Shown here: piece by piece, positions 1 to 13,300 of the stretch
Position numbering within the stretch: the first letter of the stretch is position 1
Layout of the letters: each line of letters starts with the position of its first letter
Assembly (NCBI RefSeq): GCF_000499845.2
Contig: NC_023754.2
Location: 22,632,111-22,696,110, forward strand
DNA from: Phaseolus vulgaris
Taxonomy: Eukaryota > Streptophyta > Magnoliopsida > Fabales > Fabaceae
Reading direction: 5' to 3'
Length of the DNA stretch: 64,000 bases
Position numbers and translations under genes: made by a program
Notes under the pieces: generated by a model
The model's database searches: none
Seen by the model: only the letters and a program-made list of their open reading frames with translations
Told to the model about the DNA's origin: nothing

Positions 1-1260
1 TTAAATTTTAAATTATTCACAAAATTGAATATTTTTAGATGAAAATTCAAAAAAGTTATATTTTTCAATTAAATTTTTATTATTTAATTTTGTTGTAAAA
101 TCAAATGATATGAGAATTTAATTTTCCAGTTTCAACATAACACTACAAAATACTTAAATATCAGGATTAACATCTATAAAAATAATCATTTAAGACACGA
201 CAACAAAAAAAGTCACAAAATTAGAATATCATGTCTCCTTTGAAGTTGTTTTTTTTTTCAAACTCATTAACATTGTTGAACTAAATTTGGATGTTGATGT
301 TACTTAGATGATCGAATGTTAGATAAAGAGATTTTATAAATAGTATGTTATTTAAAAACATCAGGCGACAAATTTATATTATTTGTCAACACAAAAGATT
401 TACTCATTTATTATTAAGAATATGTTTTATGATTTGAACGACTCCTATCAACTAACACAAAAAACATAAAATATGAGTGTATATATAAATAATAAAAACT
501 AAACCTATATTTATATGAATAATATTTAATTATGGATTATCATATTAATTAAGCACTATTATGTTCCATTTTAATGTCATTTATGATATTTATTATCATA
601 TCAAGTACCCATATGTATGCCTCGTGCTAGGCATAATTTAATTCACAATTTAAAAAATTGTTTTTTATTTTATTTTAACTAATTATCACTTATATTAAAT
701 ATTCAATACTTTATTATGTATATATAATAAGTAAACATTATTATTTATTTGGATCTGTGGAGAGAGGAATTGTGACGTCATAAAGAAAAGAATTGACGAA
801 GTTTGATTTGATTGAGGCATGGGTTAGTTATCGTAATTTTGTTTTAAAATAGATTTTATTCGGAAAAAAATTGGCAAAGTGTGATCCTCCACCAGTCAGT
901 CTGACTCACTACCCTTCTCAATTATGTTCGCACGACCCAACCTCTGCCACAAGAAATTCCACCATACCAAAAAAAGCAAAAAAATTAGTAAGATTTGTTT
1001 ATGCATAAAGTAACGTGAAATGTTTGACAATTATATTACTTTGATGAGTTAAAGTGGGTTAAGAAGATAAGAGTAGTGATTAGAGAAGATAAAAGGTATA
1101 TTAGTGAGATTTAGAGTTTGTGATGGTTTTGGTTTAATATTTAAAGTTAACTTTACGCAGACCACATAGAGACAGGCTATCGAGCAATCGCGTCGCGTGC
1201 ACGAGAAACGCCAAACAACAAAAGCAGCGTTATTTTGTGAAATTGCTGAAGCTGCCACTG
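1..1260. other. AT-rich upstream region of PHYB
   Basis: No gene is supported here. The DNA is very AT-rich with short homopolymer runs, and the only open frame (1049-1264, - strand) is short and resembles nothing I know. It presumably holds the distal promoter of the phytochrome gene that starts at 1439. I could not assign a convincing TATA box. Confidence 0.6.
773..780. promoter_or_regulatory. Palindromic TGACGTCA bZIP-type element
   Basis: A perfect 8-bp palindrome with an ACGT core lies about 660 bp upstream of the PHYB start codon. TGACGTCA/GACGTC is the classical C-box type site bound by plant bZIP factors such as HY5 and TGA proteins. Its use here is inferred only from sequence and position; a chance match cannot be excluded. 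Confidence 0.35.
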
Positions 1261-1438
1261 TCACTCTGAGCTTCTTCTTCTCTCTTTTCTTTATTTAATT
1301 TAATTTTCACTCTTACTGGTTACATCTTCCTCGTGGTGGCAGTCACTCTCTAGAGTTCCGAGAGTTTCACACAACAAACATAACCTTAAGAGAAAGAGGA
1401 AAAAGAGAACAAGTGACAGAGCCAAATTTTCGACTTCA
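1261..1438 (+). promoter_or_regulatory. Probable PHYB 5' leader
   Basis: A pyrimidine-rich stretch (TTCTTCTTCTCTCTTTTC and similar) followed by a purine-rich stretch runs up to the ATG at 1439. This is typical of a plant 5' untranslated leader. The ATG is followed by G at +4, a favourable start context. The transcription start was not determined. Confidence 0.45.
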
Positions 1439-4400
1439 ATGGCCTCAGCAAGCGGAGCAGAGAACTCGTCGGTTCCGCCGCAGCAACAAATTCACAATTC
1501 GCGAACCAAGCTGAGCCACCAAAACATCGACTCCATGAGCAAAGCCATCGCGCAGTACACGGAGGACGCGCGTCTGCACGCGGTGTTCGAGCAGTCTGGC
1601 GAGTCGGGGAGGTCCTTCGACTACTCCCAATCGATTCGCCTCACCCCGGAATCGGTGCCGGAGCAGCAGATAACGGCGTACCTCCTCAAAATCCAGCGCG
1701 GAGGCTTCATCCAGCCGTTCGGCTCCATGATCGCCGTCGGCGAGCCCTCCTTCCGCATCCTGGCGTACTCCGAGAACGCGCGCGACATGCTCGGCATTAC
1801 TCCGCAGTCCGTCCCCTCTATCGACGACAAGCTCGACGCCTTTGCGCTCGGCGCCGACGTCCGTACGCTCTTCACTCAATCCAGCGCTCTCCTCCTCGAA
1901 AAGGCCTTCGCCGCGCGCGAAATTAGCCTCATGAACCCTATCTGGATCCATTCCCGAACCTCTGGTAAGCCTTTTTACGGCATACTTCACCGGATTGACG
2001 TCGGAATCGTCATCGATTTGGAGCCCGCACGTACGGAGGACCCGGCGCTTTCTATCGCCGGTGCCGTTCAGTCGCAGAAGCTCGCCGTGCGCGCGATTTC
2101 GCAGCTGCAGTCTCTCCCCGGTGGTGATGTTAAGCTTCTGTGTGACACTGTTGTTGAGAGTGTTAGGGAATTGACAAGGTACGATAGGGTTATGGTTTAT
2201 AAGTTTCACGAGGATGAGCATGGGGAGGTTGTTGCTGAGAGTAAGAGGCCTGATTTGGAGCCTTACATTGGTTTGCATTATCCCGCCACTGATATTCCTC
2301 AGGCTTCTAGGTTTTTGTTTAGGCAGAATAGGGTTAGGATGATTGTGGATTGTCATGCATCTGCTGTGAGGGTGGTGCAGGATGAGGCTCTTGTGCAGCC
2401 TCTCTGTTTGGTTGGGTCCACGCTCAGGGCCCCCCATGGTTGTCATGCTCAGTACATGGCTAACATGGGGTCGATTGCGTCTTTGGTCATGGCTGTTATT
2501 ATTAATGGAAATGACGAGGAAAGTGTTGGAGGCCGGAGTCCGATGAGGCTTTGGGGGCTTGTTGTTTGCCATCACACTTCTGCTAGATGTATTCCATTTC
2601 CCTTGAGGTATGCTTGTGAGTTTCTCATGCAGGCCTTTGGGCTGCAGTTGAACATGGAGCTTCAGTTGGCCGCGCAATCGTTGGAGAAACGGGTTTTGAG
2701 GACGCAGACACTGTTGTGTGATATGCTTCTTAGGGATTCGCCTACTGGCATTGTCACTCAGAGTCCTAGTATTATGGACTTGGTGAAGTGTGATGGGGCT
2801 GCTCTTTACTACCAAGGGAACTATTATCCGTTGGGTGTGACTCCAACTGAGACTCAGATAAGGGACATTATTGAGTGGTTGTTGGCCTTCCATGGAGATT
2901 CGACTGGTTTGAGTACTGATAGTCTTGCTGATGCCGGTTATCCTGGGGCTACCTCGCTCGGGGATGCGGTTTGTGGGATGGCAGTTGCTTATATCACGGA
3001 GAAGGATTTCCTTTTCTGGTTCAGGTCGCACACGGGAAAAGAGATCAAGTGGGGTGGTGCAAAGCATCATCCGGAGGACAAGGATGATGGGCAGAGAATG
3101 CATCCCCGTTCTTCTTTCAAGGCATTTTTAGAAGTGGTGAAAAGCCGTAGCTTGCCATGGGAGAATGCGGAAATGGATGCAATTCACTCGTTGCAGCTTA
3201 TTCTTCGTGACTCGTTTAGAGATACTGAGCATAGCAATTCTAAGGCTGTTGTGGATCCCCGTGTGGCAGAACTAGAATTGCAAGGGGTTGATGAACTAAG
3301 TTCTGTGGCGAGAGAGATGGTTAGATTGATAGAAACAGCCACCGCTCCTATATTTGCGGTTGATACTGATGGTCACATAAATGGCTGGAATGCAAAGGTT
3401 TCAGAATTGACAGGACTTGCTGTTGAGGAGGCTATGGGGAAGTCCTTGGTTCGCGATCTTGTGTTTAAGGAGTCTGAAGAAACTGTGGAAAAGCTTCTTT
3501 CTCGTGCTTTAAAAGGTGCTGTTTCTAATACTCTGCCTTTGTGGTCCGTTTATTGGGTATGTTAGATAACTAGGTTGGAGAACCCTGTACCATTTGGGAG
3601 AACATGCCAATCTAACCATTTTTGTTTGGCAAAGTTGTATTGTAAACATGATAGCTAGAATTTTAGTGGGTGCTCATATACTTAACGGTATTCAGCAGCA
3701 CCCCAAAAGTAATAGTTCATATCACCATACTAACTACCTTTTCTTTTCCAAATATTCAAGCACAAACTACCGGTTGTTCTGCACAATTTGCACTTAATGG
3801 TTCAGTCATTAGAGTTTCAATAAAAACCGCAACCTAGGTAAGCATAAAATTCAACCGTGTAACAATGCAAAACTTGTTAATGGGAAAAAGAAGAAAATAT
3901 TCATAGACCAATCCAGTGTGACAGTATCATTCTATTTTAGTTAGCAGTCTGTCACTTAGGATTTAGGATGCTTCGTTTTTTGTAAGGGGCTACTTTGGGA
4001 TGGTGTAGATTCTGGAATGAAAATCACTTTACTCTGGCTTGATATAAAAAAATTAAGATGTTTTAGAAAATAAAATGTACTCAAATTGCTTTTTCATATT
4101 CCTACTTTCCAACTACTGAATGGGGCATAATGTATTTCAATGAGCTTAGAAGTAAACTGTTACCCATTGCTATAAACTACATCTAGTTTGGCTTTAGGAG
4201 AAATGAGGTATTGATAATTGGTTGTACAATGACATAACTTGAATTTAATTAGTACAGGTGAAGAGGATAAGAATGTTGAGATAAAAATGAGGACGTTTCG
4301 CCCAGAACATCAAAATAAGGCAGTTTTTGTTGTGGTGAATGCTTGCTCCAGCAAGGATTATACAAATAATATAGTTGGAGTGTGCTTTGTTGGTCAGGAT

Positions 4401-7400
4401 GTTACTGGTCAAAAAATTGTGATGGACAAATTTATCAACATACAAGGTGACTACAAGGCTATTGTGCATAGTCCAAATGCTTTGATCCCTCCCATTTTTG
4501 CATCAGACGATAACACATGTTGCTTAGAGTGGAACATTGCCATGGAAAAGCTTACAGGTTGGGGTCGTGCGGATGTCATTGGAAAAATGTTGGTGGGAGA
4601 GGTTTTTGGTAGTTGCTGTCAGTTGAAGGGTTCAGATTCAATAACAAAGTTTATGATTGTCTTACACAATGCACTTGACGGACAAGATACAGACAAATTT
4701 CCTTTTTCATTTCTCGATCGGCATGGAAAGTATATACAAACTTTCCTGACTGCAAATAAGAGAGTTAACATGGACGGTCAGATCATTGGGGCTTTTTGCT
4801 TTTTGCAAATTGTGAGTCCTGAGCTTCAACAGGCTCTGAAGGCACAGAGACAACAAGAGAAGACTTCCTTTGCTAGGATGAAAGAGTTAGCTTATATTTG
4901 TCAAGGAGTGAAGAATCCTTTAAGTGGCATACGCTTTACCAACTCTCTTTTGGAGGCTACAGGCTTGACCGATGAGCAAAAGCAGTTTCTTGAGACTAGT
5001 GCTGCCTGTGAGAAGCAAATGTTAAAGATAATACGCGACGTTGATCTTGAAAGCATTGAGGATGGGTAAGTTTTCTAAGTTATCCTTTAAAACCTTTTGG
5101 TTGTCTTGAAAGACAATGTAAAGAGTAACAAATTTTGCTATTTAAATCCAGCATCCCTAATGTGAAAGCTTGCAATGTGATGAATTAGATGCTAACAATC
5201 AAAGCTGAATCGTACTGAAATGTGATAGCTTAGTTTTCAGAATCGTACTGAAATGTGATAGCTTAGTTTTCAGAACAAATGGTATTTCGAAACGGGACCA
5301 GGAAGCCAAGTTAGTCCTAGTGTTGAGTATTGTTGCTCCACGGTACTGTAACTAAAATGTCTAGAGCCTGTTTGGAGTAAATTTTTTCATACATACTCCT
5401 ATAAGAGAAAAATAAGAAGAAAAAACAAAATTTATTTCTCTATAAACTAAAACTAAAATTAGCTTATAAGAGAAAAGTAAGATGTTGAAAAAGCTAATAG
5501 GAAATCATTTTTATAAATTAGTTCATAATTTTAAATATAGAGAAATTGATTTCATCTTCCCTATATACCCCCATTGAAAGACTCAACAGGATTATGTACT
5601 TGGAGAATCTTTTCTGTTTAGAATTATTTGTATAAGAAACAACATAAATGATTAAAAAACAGGTTCAATATTTTTTTGTTCCAAAAAAATAAAAGTTTTA
5701 AGTGTGGTGCCTATAATTTTTTTTCTTTCTTTTTCATCTTATTAACTCATTATTATTTTTTATTCCTAACATTCATTTTAAGATGTATATATATATATAT
5801 ATATATATATAACATTCTATTTAAATTCTTTTGATTTTTCATCCTTCCAAATTTAAATCATTAATTTTTATCTCTAACATTCATTTCAAAATATGCAATA
5901 TTTGTTTTAATAATCTTGAAAGAAAAAAAATTAGAGGTGTCGACATTATATCCCATGCACTAGTGGATACCAAATGAGATGCTCACTTAACATTTTTGTT
6001 TAATATAACTTAATAGTATATATTAAAAAACAATGATTTCCTATTTTAGAGAGATAAAAAGTAAAGCATCTTTTATTGTTGGAATGATACTCAAAACTCT
6101 TGTATTATTTAAGGAGTAAAATATTAAGTCTTAAAAGTTGTTTTCGAGTTAACTTTGACCACATCTGTGTTTTACCAATATGCTTTGAAGTTTTCCATTT
6201 TTGCTTTGATCTGCTAACGTCTTGGAGTTTGTGAGTACCCTGTATTACATGTTCGTCAATGATGTATATCAACTTCATTTGTCTTCTATGACGCTCTACG
6301 TAGATTAAGTCAGACAACAAAGCACGTATTTGTTATGTAAACATATACACTACCTTCCCACTAGGATGTTTAAATTTGGGGAATTGGTATCTTTGAATAT
6401 CAATAATTAGTTCTATCTCCATATACCATACTTTGCCAGTGGGTTGATACTTCCATTTCATGTTTTGCTGTCTTAGTTAGTTTCCTTTAGTGTTCTTACT
6501 TGCTTTAATGTCCCTATAAACTTACTGTATTGATTTTGATTTTGTTTAGAGAAAGGTACGATCATGTTTTTGTTTTCCTTTTGGCGTTAGGTCCCTGGAG
6601 CTTGAAAAGGGGGAATTCTTGCTTGGAAATGTCATAAATGCAGTTGTTAGCCAAGTAATGTTACTGTTAAGAGAAAGAACTTTACAGTTGATTCGTGATA
6701 TTCCAGAAGAAATCAAGGCATTGGCTGTTTATGGTGATCAATTGAGGATTCAACAAGTGTTGACTGATTTCTTATTGAATATAGTGCGCTATGCACCATC
6801 TCCAGATGGTTGGGTAGAGATTCATGTACATCCAAGAATAAAACAAATCTCGGATGGGCTCACTCTTCTCCATGCTGAATTTAGGTACTGTGGTGTGATC
6901 TTAAAGTAATTCTCATTATTTTTGTTTTCAAGTGTTTACGGATGATAATGAACACCTAAAATAAGTGTTTACAGGAGCCTTAGGTTTAGACCTTGTCTCA
7001 ATCTCAATATGATTACAATAATTGAATATTGTGGCCTTGGTAGATTGATATCTTAGAATCTTAGTTTCCCATCTGAACAAACTAACAATCTGACTAGTAA
7101 TTTGTGAGTTACTGAAAAGAATAATCCCAATGCTTTTTGACTTCCCTTTGGATCTGTTGTCATTCTACATAATTTGTTGGGAAAGAGATTACGCAGAAGA
7201 AGAAAACAATGTTCTTATCCAACAAAAAGAAAGAGAGAGAAAAAAAGGGCAAATGCTTGTTATTAGCTAAATACTTATTGGATGTATACATTTAGCAACT
7301 TGTAAATTAGTACTGACCTTGTGGTGCTTTTCCATATATGCAATGTTTACTTGGGTATTATTATTTTCGAGTGGATAGTATTTAATCGACTGTCTGCTAT

Positions 7401-7634
7401 TTTCTTTTGTGAAGAATGGTATGTCCTGGTGAAGGTCTTCCTCCTGAACTGATTCAAGACATGTTCAATAACAGTCGGTGGGTGAGTCAAGAAGGTTTAG
7501 GGTTGAGCATGAGCAGAAAGATTCTAAAGGTAATGAACGGAGAAGTCCAGTATATCAGGGAAGCAGAACGGTGCTACTTTTTTGTTCTTCTTGAACTCCC
7601 TGTGACGCGGAGAAACTCTAGAAGTGTTAAATAG
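1439..7634 (+). CDS. PHYB: Phytochrome B (4 coding exons, 1132 aa)
   Basis: Red/far-red photoreceptor that moves from cytosol to nucleus when activated. Coding exons are 1439-3515, 4258-5065, 6591-6884 and 7415-7634; all joins keep frame with GT...AG introns, giving 3399 nt. Order of domains: N-terminal extension (about 1-60), PAS (about 65-180), GAF (about 205-390), PHY (about 400-580), two PAS repeats (about 615-870) and the histidine-kinase-related domain (about 890-1132). Bilin-attachment Cys335 lies in [11 protein letters not shown]; Asp285 is in PATDIPQ, Tyr254 in VMVYKFHED, and HPRSSF (555-560) is the PHY tongue motif. These match Arabidopsis PHYB Cys357, Asp307 and Tyr276 with a constant offset of 22. 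The N-terminus lacks a long Gly/Gln tract and the C-terminus is short, ending RRNSRSVK. B-type identity rests on the near-complete match to PHYB across all exons. The first ~680 nt are much more GC-rich than the rest. Confidence 0.96.
5208..5273. repeat. 33-bp tandem duplication in PHYB intron 2
   Basis: Two adjacent identical 33-bp copies (5208-5240 and 5241-5273), each beginning AATCGTACTG and ending TAGTTTTCAG. They lie in the 1525-bp intron between exons 2 and 3. Perfect identity suggests a recent slippage or unequal-exchange event. No function is implied. Confidence 0.9.
5785..5811. repeat. (TA)n microsatellite in PHYB intron 2
   Basis: An uninterrupted TA dinucleotide run of about 27 bp within the second intron; likely to be length-polymorphic. 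Confidence 0.9.
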
Positions 7635-10376
7635 CTATTCTGTAGCCGTAAGATTAAATTTAAAGCCCTGGCTCTGCCCCCTCATGCTGACCGCTAGATA
7701 GTTTGTTGTCATAAGTTATGCTCTCACCTAACAAGGCGACATATGGGACAAGAATTTGAACAAGCTGATTTGTGTAGTTATCCCAAATTGAACTGTTGCA
7801 ACCTGACAAAACTTGTTCGGTACAGCAAGAGTGGCTTCTTGTTATGTAGCTAAATGTAACCTTAAGTCTTACTGATAAAGTTATGGCAGAGTAGATGAAA
7901 TGCTGTGTCGCCAATATGCACACCTTCATGATCAAGTGGAGTCTCCTGTGAATTTTTTCAAGCAAATGCTTACATTAGCAGCTGCAGTGAACTCCAATCT
8001 ATAGTTGGATTGAACTGCATCCATCTTCTGCATTCTCGTCTGTTCTAATAGTAACTGCTTATACCGAATGAGTTTCAAAGTTTGCAAATATGTGTAAAAT
8101 TATTGTCTCCCACAAGGTTTGCCCTCTATGATGCTGCTTTCCAATTCTCCACTCTTTTTTTCATCATTTCCTGTAAATCCCTTCCCACTCTAATAAAAGC
8201 TGGGTTATTTATCCTGTATTTTTGGAAATTTCGTGTAAGCTAGCCTTTCTTTAATAAAAAAGAATTTGCACCTATCTATATCTTTATTGTCTGAATTTTT
8301 GTTTCTGTTACTCTTTCCGCGATTTATTTTATTTCTTAAATCATTAGCAGATGAACTAGTCACACCATGAAGAGAAATGTTTTAGAATAATTCCATTCGA
8401 TGGTTTATAATATATGCAATGTGGCTCAATTTCAATCCAATGATAGATTCGATGGTCAAGTCAACTAAAGTAATTACTATTTCTATACTTAGTTAAATCT
8501 TTTGTAATCAATAAGAATTATTAAATCCATAGCTTGTTCAAAGATAATATGGGAAGGAATTCATGGATAACCACATCCCTCAATTAAATATATCTTAAAT
8601 TCAACAAATCAATAAAGGAAATAAATCTTACAGATAGCTTATAGTAGAATTTTCGTACCCAAATATAACAATCATATTATTATAGGTAAGAAAGTTTGAT
8701 CTCTGAAGGATGGGTACTCCTAAAACAATATACTTTATCTACACTGAGTATGCATTCGTATCTGATACTCATTGAGTACCAATGGGTACATATTGTGAAT
8801 ACTATCATAAATATTTTACAAAAATCACTTCAATTGGATACATATTAGTACTTTTTAGGTAAATATTGAACTAGTATCTATGTCAAATAAATAAAAAATT
8901 ACTACCGAAGAAGATCTTGATCAATTTGATTCCTTATAAGAAAGATGTAACTTGAAACTCTTTTACAACTATTATTGTCATTTTATTGTAAGAGAATCTA
9001 GAGTGCATATTCTTTTATTCATTCTATGAAATGAAACAGGTTTATTCCTAAAATAACTTAAGATTTAGTTTTTTATATATACAAATATTTGTCCTCTCTA
9101 AAAAAGAGAGTAATAGTTATAAAAAGCGTAAAGACAAAATATAGGAAATAGGTGGAGATGAATGAGATCCACATAGTTAAAGGGGTTTAAGTTTTTGAAG
9201 TTTGCTAATCTTTCTCTTGATGTGATGTACCACAGAATGTTTTTCCCAGAGATAGTGAGAAAGAGATGATGAAGGTGTGCTTCAATTGCTATACATGTGC
9301 AGAGTATCCTTTCTTCCTTTTGTTTAAAGCCACAAGTACAATTAGTGAGATAAGGATGCATTCCGGTGCATTTAATACAAAAATTGAAAATTAAGTTGCA
9401 TGAAATGTACCATCATTTTTCTCATGCAAAGCAATGTGAATAAATTTTTGTAGGATGAGTTCATTAATCAGAGGGTAATTAAATCTTATATACTAAAAAA
9501 CAACAAATATTTAGATATTTATTTTAAAAAAAGTATTATTAAATACTTTTCAATTGAAATATAAATCAATCTTTGACCAATTTTTCTTCCATTCTTTTTT
9601 AAGTTCGTTTTGTAGTTTCTTAGCACAAATTATTTGACTGATTCATAAATCAGGCCCAGTTTTCAAAATAGAAGTTATTAGAATAAAAAAAAATATTATA
9701 TAATTTGTACATTAAAGAGAAGTAAGCTGAATATCACCTAAGAATTTTGAATAACTTATTTTGTGGGGGGATTGAGAAAAAAAATTACAAATATAATATG
9801 ATTTTGAGACTCCATGAAAAAAAAAAAAATCCATAAAGATTCTAACATTAGAACAAAAAACATTGAAAGTTTTTTAATAATACAAGATATTGATTGGAAC
9901 ACGAAAAAGTGTGTCGAAAACTCAAAATGAATTTTACCATGGAGATGAAGTAAAACTTATTTATTTTTTATATAGGTAAATAGTCAGTTAGATAAAGAAA
10001 TTTTGAAAATTATATATTACGATAAGTGAAAAACAACAAAAGGAAGAGACATGTGTTTATTTATATAAGGTTATTCTTCACTAATGATGAAAAATATTAA
10101 TTTTCATATAATATAATATGTAATAAATTATTATTAATATTTGAAAGTTTAATTTTTGTAATACATGTGAAGAGATTAATTGGAAGTAGTGGTTATTGAT
10201 CATGATAATTATCACCGAACACTGCAGCAGATAAAAAGAAGAGGTTGTCGTTTTTGTCTGTTGACCCTTTCTAGTTGCAAACCATTTGTTTATGTGTTCT
10301 TCTTTCTCAAACCTTGAGTGTCAAGTTTATCCACCCTTACTTTTTTTGTATCATTCTCATAGTGAGAATTGCTGAA
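7635..10376. other. PHYB 3' region and PHYB-kinase intergenic spacer
   Basis: The first ~600 bp probably form the PHYB 3' untranslated region. From about 8300 to 10200 the DNA is AT-rich and I found no protein-like frame or recognisable repeat; the short open frames at 7660-7965 and 9098-9361 (- strand) look fortuitous. The last ~200 bp would be the promoter and leader of the kinase gene, with a TATA-like TTATATAAGG near 10059. Confidence 0.55.
8192..8197 (+). terminator. Candidate PHYB polyadenylation signal
   Basis: AATAAA lies about 560 bp after the PHYB stop codon in a T-rich context, with another AATAAA-like site near 8252. The position suits a long plant 3' UTR, but no cleavage site can be read from sequence alone. 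Confidence 0.3.
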
Positions 10377-13300
10377 ATGGGAACCCCAGAACAAGAAGAA
10401 GAAGAAGAAGAGAAGCTTCTCAAAAAGATAGAACTTCTCGAAGAGGGTCACGCTCACCTCAAGCAAGAAATGTCCAACTTCCAGCTGCTTCAAAACCACA
10501 GGTCTCATTCTAGGTTTGGTGCTGCTACGTCTAACCAACCCTCTTCTTCTTCTCTGCATCAAAATGGAAACAAGTATCTCAATATCTTGCAGTCAATGGG
10601 CCACTCTGTTCATGTTTTGGATCTTCAATGTCGTGTCATGTACTGGTGAGTGCTTATTTTTATACCTCGTCAACTGTTGTCATCTGGGGTGCTTGTTTTT
10701 GTAGCATATCTAAAGTAAAAGTTGTTTTTTTATGCGTGGGGTTGTGTGATCATCATTTTGCAGGAACCCTAGTGCTGAAAATCTGTATGGCTATGCGGCA
10801 GAAGAGGTTCTTGGGAGGGATGGGATTGAGATGCTGGTGGATCCCAGGGATTTTGGTTTGGCCAATGATGTGTTCAACCATGTCAAAATGGGAGAGAGTT
10901 GGAGAGGCCAGTTCCCTGTTAAGAATAAGAAAGGCGATAGGTTCTATGCCGTGGCAACCAATACACCTTTCTATGATGATGATGGAACCATGGTTGGGTT
11001 TATTTGCGTCTCCTGTGATTCACGGCCCTTTGTTGAATCCAGAATTCCCTTTCTAGGAGCAGAGAGTGCAGAATCTGTATCGGGTTCCAATGGTCGTAGG
11101 AGTAGCATTTCAGATAAACTTGGCATTGACTCTCAGCAGCCACTCCAAGTTGCTCTGGCTTCGAAAATTTCAAATTTGGTTAGTTTTGTGCCTTTTGTGT
11201 TTCTGTGTTTGTGTATGGCTTAGCATGTCTTGATGTTTCTAACTGTTACACCAGGCTTCAAAGATGAGTAACAAAGTTAAGTCCAGAATCCGAACAGGAG
11301 AAAATAGTGTCAATCGTGAAGGTGGGAGTGGAGAAAGTCGTCATTCCGAGCATAGTTTGTTGGAATGTGCTGTTTCTGACCCGAGAGAAGATGGTAATTC
11401 CAGTGGGGCTAGCACTCCCAGAGGAGATGTGCAAAAATCTCCTTTTGGTGCCTTTTCTCATGCTGAAGAGAAATCCCAAGGGAGAACTATGAGAGACTCC
11501 GATGATCAGAGTGAAGGAAAACCTATTCACAAGATCATAACTTCTAAGGCTGAAACATGGATTCAAAAGAAAACATTGTCATGGCCTTGGAGAGCAAGTG
11601 ATCAGGAAGGATCTGAGGCAAGGAATGTTCATGTTGCTTCCCCTTGGTTGCAGGGTGACCAAGAGAATGAGTCGGTTAATCAGAATAATCTTTCTTCTGG
11701 GTTGAAGCGAGAAAGCCAGGCAGGCGAAAGCAATGGACCTGTTACTAACGAGGCTTCAGGATCCTGGTTCTCGTTTGTTAATGTTAACAGCACAAGTAGT
11801 ACCAGCAGCTGTGGCAGTGGCAGTAGTTGTGCTGCCAATAATAAAGTGGATGTTGACTCCGATTGCTTGGATTATGAAATTTTGTGGGAGGACTTGACAG
11901 TTGGAGAACAAATTGGACAAGGTGGTCATGTCTTTACTCAAGTGGCATGCTTGAGAAAAATAAGCTTTTTTGTCTTTTTACAATATCCATGCATCAATCG
12001 AAAGACATGTGTTTGTTAATAATGCTGATATATCTATGTACAGAATTTCTACTTTTGAAATTTGTTTGCTTCTTTATTAGGCCCGCCACCTGAATTTGAT
12101 ACCCTTACTTACAAAACCCAAATATATAGTAATCAGTGGTTATTGTCCACTGGTTTGCTATATCAGTTTTGAGTGTTTTCTATTTACCTTTCTGTTGTTG
12201 GTTTGCAGGTTCTTGTGGAACTGTATATCATGCTCTGTGGTATGGATCGGTATGTTCTTTTCTCTTCCTGTAATTTCTGTTTTAAATTTCATCTTGCTTA
12301 ACATGTTTATGTTTTTTTGAATACATTACATTAATTGTTATGTTGCAACTCAAATTACTGCCGTTTGAAGTCCTTTTTAAATTGTTAAATTGAAAATTTA
12401 GTTATCAGACAAAAGTATATTCATGTTTCTTCAGGATGTTGCTGTCAAGGTTTTCTCAAAGCAAGAATATTCAGATGATATGCTACAGTCCTTCAGACAA
12501 GAGGTAATGTCTGGAAGTCTAATTTACTTGTTATGTTGGAAAATGAGAAATAAGCTAAAGTTTATCCATATGAAGCCAGCTTGTGTATAAAGAATGCTAT
12601 GATCCACCCTTACCTAGGAGAGAAATTTTTTAGATTAGACCATAATAGACTATCTTTGGTGGATTTTACTTTAACGATGTTTACATGATGAGATCATCTT
12701 TATTACTCTTGGAAAACCTGATATGCGAGACTTCCTGATTTGAATCACTTGAGGAATAACCCCTCAGCTATGCGGATTGATAATACCGGACTTTCAATCA
12801 AATTAATTATAAAATTCCTCAGTTCCAGTGACTAATTGAATGTCCCTTAAAATTCAGTTGTATACCGATTTGACAATGTATTCTATAAGCAGGTGTCTGT
12901 CATGAAAAGACTTCGTCATCCAAATATTATTCTCTTTATGGGGGCTGTGACTTCACCTCAACATTTATGCATTGTAACAGAGTTTCTCCCACGGTTTGTC
13001 TTGCTCCATCTCTGATTTACTCAGTATCGTGAGCATTCATTCTGATTCAATTTGTTGTCTCATAATGCTGATTTGCGCTGATAATTGTTGCATCAATTTA
13101 TGTTTTATCTATTCAGGGGAAGCTTATTTCGATTGCTTCAGAGAAACACATCCAAACTAGAGTGGAGACGGAGAGTTCATATGGCCTTAGATATTGTGAG
13201 TACTTAAAAGCAGTATTATGGACAACATCTCTTCCTGTGTCGATGTATCTTCTTTGTGTTTAAGTAATTACATCTTATTCTTGTGATGCTGATGTTTGAT

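Noticed and set aside
1445..3103. 552-codon open frame antisense to PHYB exon 1
   Set aside because: It is a mirror of the constrained phytochrome coding sequence; its translation has no domain-like pattern and low-complexity Arg/His/Leu-rich stretches.
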